Positions 34,582-41,619 of a stretch of 64,000 bases of DNA are shown one piece after another. The translations under genes were made by a program, and so were the position numbers. Origin of the DNA: RUG11247 sp045649485. Its GTDB lineage: Bacteria; Bacillota; Clostridia; Christensenellales; Aristaeellaceae. The first letter of the stretch is position 1. Each line of letters starts with the position of its first letter. A model generated the notes under the pieces. The model was not told the origin of the DNA, did no database searches, and saw only the letters and a program-made list of their open reading frames with translations. Location: the NCBI GenBank assembly GCA_045649485.1, contig JAZRPZ010000073.1, positions 1 to 64,000 on the forward strand. Direction: 5' to 3'.

Positions 34582-35034
34582 ATGAAAAGCATGCGTCATA
34601 ACATCATACTTGAGATAATTGAGAACAAAGACATCGAAACCCAGGAAGAACTGGCTGAAGAGCTCAAAAGGCGTAATATAAAGGTCACTCAGGCTACAGT
34701 TTCCCGTGACATCAAGGAACTGCGCCTGCTCAAGGTACTTGCCGATGGAGGCAAGTATAAGTACGCTACTGTTGAACGTGCCGAAAAAGGCATGAATGAT
34801 CGTTTTATACGCATTCTTTCCGAATCCGTACTGTCTATAGAGGCTGCAAATAATCTCATAGTTATTAAAACCATCTCCGCATCAGGTTCTGCAGCCGGCG
34901 AAGCTATCGATTCTATGAAATGGCCCGAAATTCTCGGAACCATTGCGGGCGATAATACCATCCTTATCATTGCACGCTCCGAATCTGTTGTCGAAAGTCT
35001 TCTGCAGCGCTTTGACGCACTTATCAAGAAATAA
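34582..35034 (+). CDS. argR: Arginine repressor ArgR/AhrC
   Basis: 150 residues. N-terminal winged helix (TQEELAEELKRRNIKVTQATVSRDIKEL) and C-terminal hexamerisation/arginine-binding core (SAAGEAIDSMKWPEILGTIAGDNTILII with the GDNT motif). It controls arginine genes elsewhere; no arg gene is in this window. GGAGG precedes the ATG. Stop and recN start overlap (TAATG). Confidence 0.95.
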   Translation: MKSMRHNIILEIIENKDIETQEELAEELKRRNIKVTQATVSRDIKELRLLKVLADGGKYKYATVERAEKGMNDRFIRILSESVLSIEAANNLIVIKTISASGSAAGEAIDSMKWPEILGTIAGDNTILIIARSESVVESLLQRFDALIKK

Positions 35035-36707
35035 TGCTTATAGAACTCTGTATTCAGAATATCGCACTTATTGAATCCCTGACATTGGAATTTGGTCGGG
35101 GATTCAATGTGCTGACCGGAGAAACCGGCGCAGGCAAATCAATCGTCGTGGACAGCCTCAATATGGCTCTTGGCGGGCGCGCAGACAGGGACATGATCCG
35201 TACGGGCGCAGACAGAGCTATGGTGCAGGCTCTGTTTGACATTTCCGGAAATGTCCGCGCAAAAGAATTTGCACATGATCTCGGCGCTGAGGCGGATGAA
35301 GATCTGATCGCCGTCTCGCGTGAACTTCGTTCTAACGGACGCAATATCTGCCGCATCTCGGGCATCGTTGTTCCGCTTTCAACGCTCCGTCAGCTGACTT
35401 CCATGCTTGTAGATATTCACGGTCAGCATGAGCATCAGGCTCTTATTAATCCGCTTAGACACAGAGAATTCCTTGACGCATTCGGCGATGACGAGCACAT
35501 CATCACAATCAACAATGTCTCCGCATTGCATGCCGAACGCGCCAATATCGCCTCAGAATACCGCAAAGTCACCTCACAGGCTGCAGAACGTGAACGCCTT
35601 ATAGATATGCTGGAATTCCAGACAGGGGAAATAGGCGCCCTCAGACTGCGCAGAGGCGAAGAGGAAAAACTTGAACGACGAGCGCGTTTCTACGAAAACG
35701 CAGAGAAAATCAAGTCGGCTGTCGAAAGCGCATATTCCATGGTGTACGGCGGAGATTCCAGAATGCCCGGTGCACAGGAGCAACTGGACAGCGCCGTGCG
35801 CTCTCTTGACAGCATCTCCAAGCTTGACGATCGTATCGAAACAATATCGGGCAGGGTGAGAGATGCCTTCTATGCTGTGCAGGATATAGCATACGAGCTG
35901 AGGAATCTTTCCGAAAGCATGGAGTATGATCCCGCAACAGCAGACAAGGTTTACGAACGCCTTGACAAGATTCGCAGACTTGAAAGAAAATACGGTTCAA
36001 CACTTGATGAAGTAATGGACTTTTGTGAAAACGCAATGAAACAGCTGGATGAGTTGCGCAAAAGCGACGAAACCGGCGCAGGTCTCAAAGCAAGATTTGC
36101 AAAGGTCGATGAAAAACTCAAGGAAGAATGCGCCAGGCTTACTGAATCACGCAAGCGTATTTCTGAATGGATGGCTTCTGAAGTACAGAAACAGCTTGCT
36201 GATCTCGGAATGGCACGCACCCGTTTCCAGGTGCGTCTTGAGCCCGATAAAGCTTCTGCCACGGGTGCCGATGATATCGAATTCCTTATCTCTGCAAACC
36301 CAGGCGAGCCGCTCAAGCCCATGGCTTCTGTAGCATCCGGCGGCGAACTTTCCCGCATAATGCTTGCATTGAAAGCAATAGCCATAGACGCCGGCGGTGT
36401 TGATTCGATGGTATTCGATGAGATCGATACCGGTGTATCCGGACGTATGGCTCAGGCTGTCGGTGAAAAAATGAAGCTGATCGCCGGAAAGCATCAGGTA
36501 CTATGCGTAACACATTTGCCGCAGATAGCAGCATTGGGCGATGTGCATTTCATGGTTGAAAAAACCGTTGTAGGCGAACGTACAGGCTCCAATGTGCGCC
36601 GCCTTGATGACGAAGGACGTGTAATGGAAATTTCCCGCCTCATCGGAGACGGAGACGATTCCGATACCAGCATCAAGCATGCACGCCATCTTCTCGGTCT
36701 TGAATAA
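35034..36707 (+). CDS. recN: DNA repair protein RecN
   Basis: 557 residues, SMC-like ATPase for double-strand break repair. Walker A GETGAGKSIVVDSL near residue 30, the QHEHQAL motif after VDIHG, two coiled-coil arms around residues 150-370, the ABC signature ASGGELSRIMLALK and Walker B MVFDEIDTGVSG with the CVTHLPQIAALGD switch. Last gene of the conserved block. In Bacillus spoIVB-spo0A follow here; in this genome a terminator and a convergent GH95 gene follow. Confidence 0.96.
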   Translation: MLIELCIQNIALIESLTLEFGRGFNVLTGETGAGKSIVVDSLNMALGGRADRDMIRTGADRAMVQALFDISGNVRAKEFAHDLGAEADEDLIAVSRELRSNGRNICRISGIVVPLSTLRQLTSMLVDIHGQHEHQALINPLRHREFLDAFGDDEHIITINNVSALHAERANIASEYRKVTSQAAERERLIDMLEFQTGEIGALRLRRGEEEKLERRARFYENAEKIKSAVESAYSMVYGGDSRMPGAQEQLDSAVRSLDSISKLDDRIETISGRVRDAFYAVQDIAYELRNLSESMEYDPATADKVYERLDKIRRLERKYGSTLDEVMDFCENAMKQLDELRKSDETGAGLKARFAKVDEKLKEECARLTESRKRISEWMASEVQKQLADLGMARTRFQVRLEPDKASATGADDIEFLISANPGEPLKPMASVASGGELSRIMLALKAIAIDAGGVDSMVFDEIDTGVSGRMAQAVGEKMKLIAGKHQVLCVTHLPQIAALGDVHFMVEKTVVGERTGSNVRRLDDEGRVMEISRLIGDGDDSDTSIKHARHLLGLE

Positions 36708-36748
36708 AAAAACGGTATGCGACGTAATTTGCGCCGCATACCGTTTTT
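36708..36748. terminator. Bidirectional terminator between recN and GH95
   Basis: AAAAACGGTATGCG (36708-36721) pairs with CGCATACCGTTTTT (36735-36748); U-tracts on both strands. Confidence 0.9.
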
Positions 36749-36754
36749 ATGTAT

Positions 36755-39094
36755 TTATTCGATAATTACCGTATCTGCCTTTTCTATAACGCGTATCACT
36801 TCGCCGTTATAAATCACATTAACAGGCAGGACAGTTTTTTCAGGAACTTCAAGAATTGCCTTCTTGAGCTTGCCGCCTTCGAACCAGATGCTGACTGTGA
36901 TGTTGCCCATAGCTTTAAGGCCGGTTATATGTCCGTCAGACCATTCGGACGGCAGAGCGGGCAGGAGTATTACTTCACCGGGCATATTATGCAGGAACAT
37001 CTCGGCAATGCCTGCGCAGGAACCGAAGTTGCCGTCGATCTGGAACGGGGGATGGGCATCAAACATGTTGGGATATGTTCCGCCGCCCTTTGCGTATGCG
37101 AAGGAGTTCTGACGGACAAGCCTCAGCTGATTCTTCAAAAGCCTCAATGCATGGTCGCCATCGTTCAGCCTTGCCCAGAAGCATATCTTCCAGCCAAGGC
37201 TCCAGCCGGTACCATCATCACCGCGCAGTTCAAGCGTGCGCTTTGCGCCGTCTGCGAGCGCAGGAGTACGTTCGGGAGAAATATCGTGACCGGGATACAG
37301 GCCTACCAGATGGGAAGTGTGCCTGTGATGAGGTTCACGCTCTTCATATTCTCTGTCCCATTCAAGTATCTGACCATGCGTTCCGAATTCGTAGGGTCTT
37401 ACGAGGGGAAGTGCCTTTGCTGCCGCATCCTTCAACTCACCATCATCGATACCGAGAATATCTACAATAGAGAGATACTGCTGCAGCAGTTCTCTTACAA
37501 GCGCATTATTGCAGGTGGAAGATTTTGCAACAGCGCATACCTGTCCATCGTAGATAAAGCAGTTTTCGGGAGAGGTTGCAGGGTACATTGCGAGATAGCC
37601 GTTTTCATCCTTTACCATGAAATCAAGGCAGAAACGCACAGCTTCACGATATACAGGAAGGGCTCGTTCGCTCAGGAAGTCCTTATCAAGCGTGTAGAGA
37701 TAATGATCATACATGTCCCTGCACATCCAGGGAAGGGCCATAGGCCAGAAAGCCCAAACGGCACTGCCGGGTTTTTTCTTGCTGACAGGAGTTGTCATTC
37801 CCCAAAGATCGGTATTGTGATTGCATGCGCTGCCGCTCATTCCGTAGAATTCCTTCGCGGTAGCCTTGCCGCTTTCGCACATTTTCTCGATAAGATCAAA
37901 CATGGGGAAGTGCATTTCAGAAAGATTGGTTATCTCGGTGGGGTAGTAATTCATCTCGGTATTGATATTTACCGTATAATTACTGCGCCACGGCGGAGCG
38001 ATATGTTCATTCCAGATGCCCTGAAGGTTCATGGCCTGAGTACCGGGTCTGGAACCTGCAACTGTGAGATAACGACCATAGTTAAACAGCAGTTCGTACA
38101 GTCGCTTATCATTTTTGCTTTCTGCAAATGCTTCAAGACGCTTGTCGGTAGGAAGATCTGCCGAATCTCCATCAAGAACAAAATCGACTCTTTCCATGTA
38201 TCCGGCGAAGTCTTCTATATGCATGTCAAAAAGTTCGCCTGCAGTAATGCACTCCAGTGCTTCGGCATCGCGATCACTATCAGCCTCATAATCAAGGCCA
38301 TCCATGAAGGGATGTCTCTTTGCGCCGGCAAAACTTGTGCGTACACACATCTTGACTACAGCTCTGTCTGCGCCGGCAACATTTATACCTGCTTCAGTCA
38401 CAGTTACTTCGCCGCCGAAGGTCTCAATTACTACCTGAGTAAGCGCACGGATACCTCGTTTCTCGGGTTCGTCATAATAATAGAGACCCTTTTTATAATC
38501 CACGGAATCGTCTGTGCAGGCATGACCGGGACATTCCGTTTCCATAGCAAGCCTGCCTTCACGGACAGTTATCGCATACTTCAGCTGGCTGGTAAGCTTG
38601 AGGGAAAAGCTGACACTTCCGGGAATATCTGCCGTATGGTCGATCACCAATGCCTGGGGATCAGGTGCAACGATATAAGAAGTAATGATATGCTTTATAC
38701 CGGCTGCAGTATACTCGGTCTTATGCACGCCGTTAGCTATATCAAGACTGCGCATGTAATCCGTATATTCCGGCACATCGCGCTCGATAATAATATCACC
38801 GAGAGGCATATATGCCTCGGAGTCCTTGCTGTTTATCTCCTGTTCAATGACCTTCTGTGCTTCATTAAAGTCACCGGCATCCATCAGTTCACGGACACGT
38901 GCAAGCGCAGCAGGTGCATCTTTCTTTTCAGGCTCAAACGGAATACCGGACCAGAGAGAGTCCTCATTCAAAGCAAATCTTTCGCTTGAAACACCACCGA
39001 AGACCATTGCGCCGATTCGTCCGTTACCAAGGGGCAGCGCTTCGGTCCAGACTTCAGCAGGCTGTGTATAATACAGGATATGTTCAGAAAGCAT
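36755..39094 (-). CDS. GH95 family glycoside hydrolase (alpha-L-fucosidase/galactosidase type)
   Basis: 779 residues, no signal peptide, so it acts in the cytoplasm on imported oligosaccharides. The N-terminal beta-sandwich starts with YYTQPAEVWTEALPLGNGRIGAMVFG, the diagnostic GH95 opening. The (alpha/alpha)6 catalytic part has QGIWNEHIAPPWRSNYTVNINTEMNYYP split over two strands, HNTDLWG, and HGQILEWDREYEE followed by HHRHTSHLVGLYPG. GH95 enzymes are mostly 1,2-alpha-L-fucosidases, some alpha-L-galactosidases; the substrate is not resolved. ATG 39094 has GAGAGGTG 5 nt before it. It sits between recN and the spo0A-like gene, where spoIVB would be expected. Confidence 0.9.
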   Translation of the reverse strand: MLSEHILYYTQPAEVWTEALPLGNGRIGAMVFGGVSSERFALNEDSLWSGIPFEPEKKDAPAALARVRELMDAGDFNEAQKVIEQEINSKDSEAYMPLGDIIIERDVPEYTDYMRSLDIANGVHKTEYTAAGIKHIITSYIVAPDPQALVIDHTADIPGSVSFSLKLTSQLKYAITVREGRLAMETECPGHACTDDSVDYKKGLYYYDEPEKRGIRALTQVVIETFGGEVTVTEAGINVAGADRAVVKMCVRTSFAGAKRHPFMDGLDYEADSDRDAEALECITAGELFDMHIEDFAGYMERVDFVLDGDSADLPTDKRLEAFAESKNDKRLYELLFNYGRYLTVAGSRPGTQAMNLQGIWNEHIAPPWRSNYTVNINTEMNYYPTEITNLSEMHFPMFDLIEKMCESGKATAKEFYGMSGSACNHNTDLWGMTTPVSKKKPGSAVWAFWPMALPWMCRDMYDHYLYTLDKDFLSERALPVYREAVRFCLDFMVKDENGYLAMYPATSPENCFIYDGQVCAVAKSSTCNNALVRELLQQYLSIVDILGIDDGELKDAAAKALPLVRPYEFGTHGQILEWDREYEEREPHHRHTSHLVGLYPGHDISPERTPALADGAKRTLELRGDDGTGWSLGWKICFWARLNDGDHALRLLKNQLRLVRQNSFAYAKGGGTYPNMFDAHPPFQIDGNFGSCAGIAEMFLHNMPGEVILLPALPSEWSDGHITGLKAMGNITVSIWFEGGKLKKAILEVPEKTVLPVNVIYNGEVIRVIEKADTVIIE

Positions 39095-39198
39095 ATTAAC
39101 ACCTCTCATGCTTTTTTGAATATTATAGCATGCTCACGCTGTTTTGCAACAATGTGTGAAAAATTCTTATGAATCATTGACTATCGCCGGCACTCGGC

Positions 39199-39921
39199 TT
39201 ATATTAATGATATGTTCCCGCTGGCTTCTCTGGAGAGTTCAAGAATGAGCTCCTTATTTGTCGGAGCATGGCTGTATGTATTGAAAGAACCCCGTTTGAA
39301 TGCAGACTGTATTGCGCTGCGTATGTTTCGCTCTACATTGCTGCTCGTGGTATGATAACTTTCCGCAAGCAGGGGATAGAGACGCTTTGTTATCCCGTTC
39401 GTAAGAGCAGGTTCCTTGATTATGTTCTTGACCGCACTGATTATCATTGAATAGCCGTTGCAGCATGTAGATATTCCAAGACCTGCAAGTCTTTCCGCAA
39501 GATATGAATCCGGTGAAAATGCATCGCTGATATCCGATATAAGGCTTTCATCGTGAAATTCGGTACATTCACACAAAAAATCGTAAATAGCTTCAGGCAG
39601 CGCAGGCTTACAGAAATATTCGCGCGCACCATGTCTCTGCGCAAGGCGTATCGTTGTCTCGTTGTACAGTTCCGTGCATATTATAAACGGAATCTTGCCT
39701 GTTACGGATCCAAGTCTTTTCAGTACATTGATACCGTCAAGGTCTTTCAGAATCAGATTCATTATAACTGCGTCAGGCGATGCTGACTTTACGGTCTCAA
39801 CAAGCTCTATGCCGCTGCTGCAGGTATAAATGACATCAATATTCCGCTGAGTGAAATATGCTGTCAGATTATCCATATAATTCCTGCTTATGTCCGCTAT
39901 TATGATGCGCTTCCTGTGCAT
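39199..39921 (-). CDS. Spo0A-family regulator with Asn at the phospho-acceptor position
   Basis: 240 residues. The C-terminal ~100 residues are a Spo0A DNA-binding domain: LGISTCCNGY, ITKRLYPLLAESYHTTSSNVERNIRSAIQ (split in two) and APTNKELILEL all match Spo0A. The N-terminal receiver keeps Asp10, Thr83 and Lys105, but the acidic pair is Asp10-Ile11 instead of Asp-Asp, and the phospho-acceptor is Asn55 (codon AAT, 39757-39759) in VIMNLILKDLDG, where Bacillus has VLDIIMPHLDG. It can hardly be activated by ordinary phosphotransfer. ATG 39921 has GGAG 9 nt upstream. Its location near recN is close to the ancestral spo0A site, inverted. It could be the only Spo0A or a paralogue. Confidence 0.85.
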   Translation of the reverse strand: MHRKRIIIADISRNYMDNLTAYFTQRNIDVIYTCSSGIELVETVKSASPDAVIMNLILKDLDGINVLKRLGSVTGKIPFIICTELYNETTIRLAQRHGAREYFCKPALPEAIYDFLCECTEFHDESLISDISDAFSPDSYLAERLAGLGISTCCNGYSMIISAVKNIIKEPALTNGITKRLYPLLAESYHTTSSNVERNIRSAIQSAFKRGSFNTYSHAPTNKELILELSREASGNISLI

Positions 39922-39946
39922 TATCGTACACTCCTGATATATATCG

Positions 39947-40004
39947 TTCACTCAAGTATTATTGTACATTATAATTTGTACACGCGCAATACTTATTGTA
40001 CATT
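39947..40004. promoter_or_regulatory. Divergent spo0A-like/SRAP control region with TGTACA repeats
   Basis: Two perfect 12-bp direct repeats TTATTGTACATT (39959-39970 and 39993-40004) and a TTTGTACA between them (39975-39982). A plus-strand promoter TTCACT (39947-39952), 17 bp, TATAAT (39970-39975) lies among them. The palindromic core TGTACA suggests an operator array. Confidence 0.5.
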
Positions 40005-40044
40005 CATCTATTTATTATCACAATTCAAAAAGGGGGAATCGTCG

Positions 40045-40644
40045 TTGTGCGGCAGATACTCTACCGGAACAGAAGTCGAAAACATACGATTTCGAGAGAT
40101 AATTAACGAGGCAAACGCCAATATTATCGGAGACAAATTGATAATCCCAAGAAGTGACGGCGATATTTATCCGGGAGATCTCGCTCCCGTAGCATACACA
40201 AAAAGTAGTATCGTACAATACACAGCCATGAATTGGGGCTTCAAGTACAACGGAAGACTTATCATAAATGCACGCAGCGAAACAGCGGATATAAAGCCAA
40301 TGTTCAGTCACAGCCTTAATTATATGCGATGCCTGGTTCCTGCTGCAGGCTATTATGAATGGAACAGCCGTAATGAAAAGTTCTTTTTTGCTGATCCTAA
40401 TGGAGAAATGCTTAATCTGGCAGGTCTTTTCAGGTATAATACTGCCGGCCTACCTGAATTTACCATACTGACCAGAGATGCATTTGGTACTTACGCCGAT
40501 ATACACAGCCGTATGCCGCTCATAATATACGAACATGATGCCTGGCTCAATGATACATCTGCAGCAAAAAAGCTGCTTAACTCAGGATCGGACATAAAAC
40601 TCGACGTTATATGCCAGTCCTCTCAGCAGCTTTCCATGTTCTGA
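40045..40644 (+). CDS. SOS response-associated peptidase (SRAP/HMCES/YedK)
   Basis: 199 residues, starting at TTG 40045 preceded by AAGGGGG, so that the second residue is the catalytic Cys (M-C-G-R-Y). SRAP proteins use the exposed Cys2 to form a thiazolidine crosslink with abasic sites in single-stranded DNA. Other family marks: IINARSET, CLVPAAGYYEW (with the active-site Glu) and IHSRMPLII (His). The open frame extends 43 codons upstream, but those residues would block Cys2. Divergent from the spo0A-like gene, convergent with spoIIP. Confidence 0.92.
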   Translation: MCGRYSTGTEVENIRFREIINEANANIIGDKLIIPRSDGDIYPGDLAPVAYTKSSIVQYTAMNWGFKYNGRLIINARSETADIKPMFSHSLNYMRCLVPAAGYYEWNSRNEKFFFADPNGEMLNLAGLFRYNTAGLPEFTILTRDAFGTYADIHSRMPLIIYEHDAWLNDTSAAKKLLNSGSDIKLDVICQSSQQLSMF

Positions 40645-40646
40645 TA

Positions 40647-41561
40647 TTATTTTGTATCATACGAAACCGCAATTATGCCGGCATCATCAGACTCTTCATT
40701 TAATACGTGATATATGGCATCTGCAAGTGCAGGCAGAGATTTCAATGCTTCATCAAGCGTATTCATATTGTTTCCAACTTCTATAAGCAGTGAATTTTCA
40801 GAAATATGCTGATTGTATCTTCCTGTTTTTACCATTACATCGCGACACATACCCGGGCATATTGAATTCACTGCATCAGTGACCTCGCAGGCAAGCCGGT
40901 AGTTCTCTTCAAAATGCGGTTTGACCTCAAAATCAACGCCTCGGCCTACAAGCACCATCAATTTAGCCGAATTATTGCCTGCATACGAGCATGTAAGCTG
41001 CGCACCTTCTGTGTAGGCATCTCTATGCAAATCAATATACAGGTCATAATCTTCATTATTTCTGTCTTCCAGTGTACTGAGCGATCGTTCATAAGCGGTA
41101 GACAGATCATTCAGTTCATGGTCCGTAGTGTCATGCACTACCTCAAAGCCGCGCTTTTCAAGAAGCGCGGCCAATTCTTTTCCTACCCTTACTATATTAT
41201 GTTCGTTATCGCCCGTACGCCATGCCTCCAGTGCTTCATATTCGCCATCATAGGAAGGTGAGTATGCCTCATGAGTATGCGTATGATATATCAGTATGCT
41301 TTTTCCATTTGCATTTTTTATTATCTCGGACACGATTTCACCGGGAATGGCAACAACGCTGTCTGTATGCTCGTTTTCGCCATCTATCGGTACAGGTATC
41401 AATGCACTCCCGTTATCGGAAAACACCTGTACTGCCGCAGGTTCGGATTCTCTGCCGCTGCGCAGGCTTGAAGCAATTATAATACCAACTACTACAGCCA
41501 ACACGACAACGGCCACAGCAAGCAATACCGTACCGCCTTTTATGACCCTAAATCTCACCAT
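40647..41561 (-). CDS. spoIIP: Stage II sporulation protein P, peptidoglycan hydrolase
   Basis: 304 residues. One N-terminal membrane helix (about 10-32) and an external amidase/endopeptidase domain: SILIYHTHTHEAYSPSY, YDLYIDLHRDAY, MVLVGRG, RYNQHISENSLLIEVGNNMNTLDEAL are the SpoIIP marks (zinc-site His and Glu). SpoIIP with SpoIID and SpoIIM thins septal wall and drives engulfment. ATG 41561 lies downstream of GGAGGTG, which is itself locked in a 12-bp hairpin. It is 58 bp after the parC stop. The 3' end is 2 bp from the convergent SRAP gene. Confidence 0.94.
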   Translation of the reverse strand: MVRFRVIKGGTVLLAVAVVVLAVVVGIIIASSLRSGRESEPAAVQVFSDNGSALIPVPIDGENEHTDSVVAIPGEIVSEIIKNANGKSILIYHTHTHEAYSPSYDGEYEALEAWRTGDNEHNIVRVGKELAALLEKRGFEVVHDTTDHELNDLSTAYERSLSTLEDRNNEDYDLYIDLHRDAYTEGAQLTCSYAGNNSAKLMVLVGRGVDFEVKPHFEENYRLACEVTDAVNSICPGMCRDVMVKTGRYNQHISENSLLIEVGNNMNTLDEALKSLPALADAIYHVLNEESDDAGIIAVSYDTK

Positions 41562-41564
41562 AAG

Positions 41565-41602
41565 AAACACCTCCGCAGAATAATATTCAAGCGGAGGTGT
41601 TT
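41565..41602 (-). promoter_or_regulatory. Hairpin sequestering the spoIIP ribosome-binding site
   Basis: AAACACCTCCGC (41565-41576) pairs perfectly with GCGGAGGTGTTT (41591-41602), 12 bp, 14-nt loop (with a small GAAT/ATTC inner stem). The minus-strand 3' arm contains the spoIIP Shine-Dalgarno GGAGGTG. TTTCTT follows, so a second role as parC terminator is possible. Confidence 0.7.
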
Positions 41603-41619
41603 TAATACCGTTTATTCGA

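Noticed and set aside
36749..38989. Long open frame antisense to the GH95 gene
   Set aside because: GH95 motifs cover the whole minus-strand gene; the plus-strand reading is low-complexity with no domain and no start signal.
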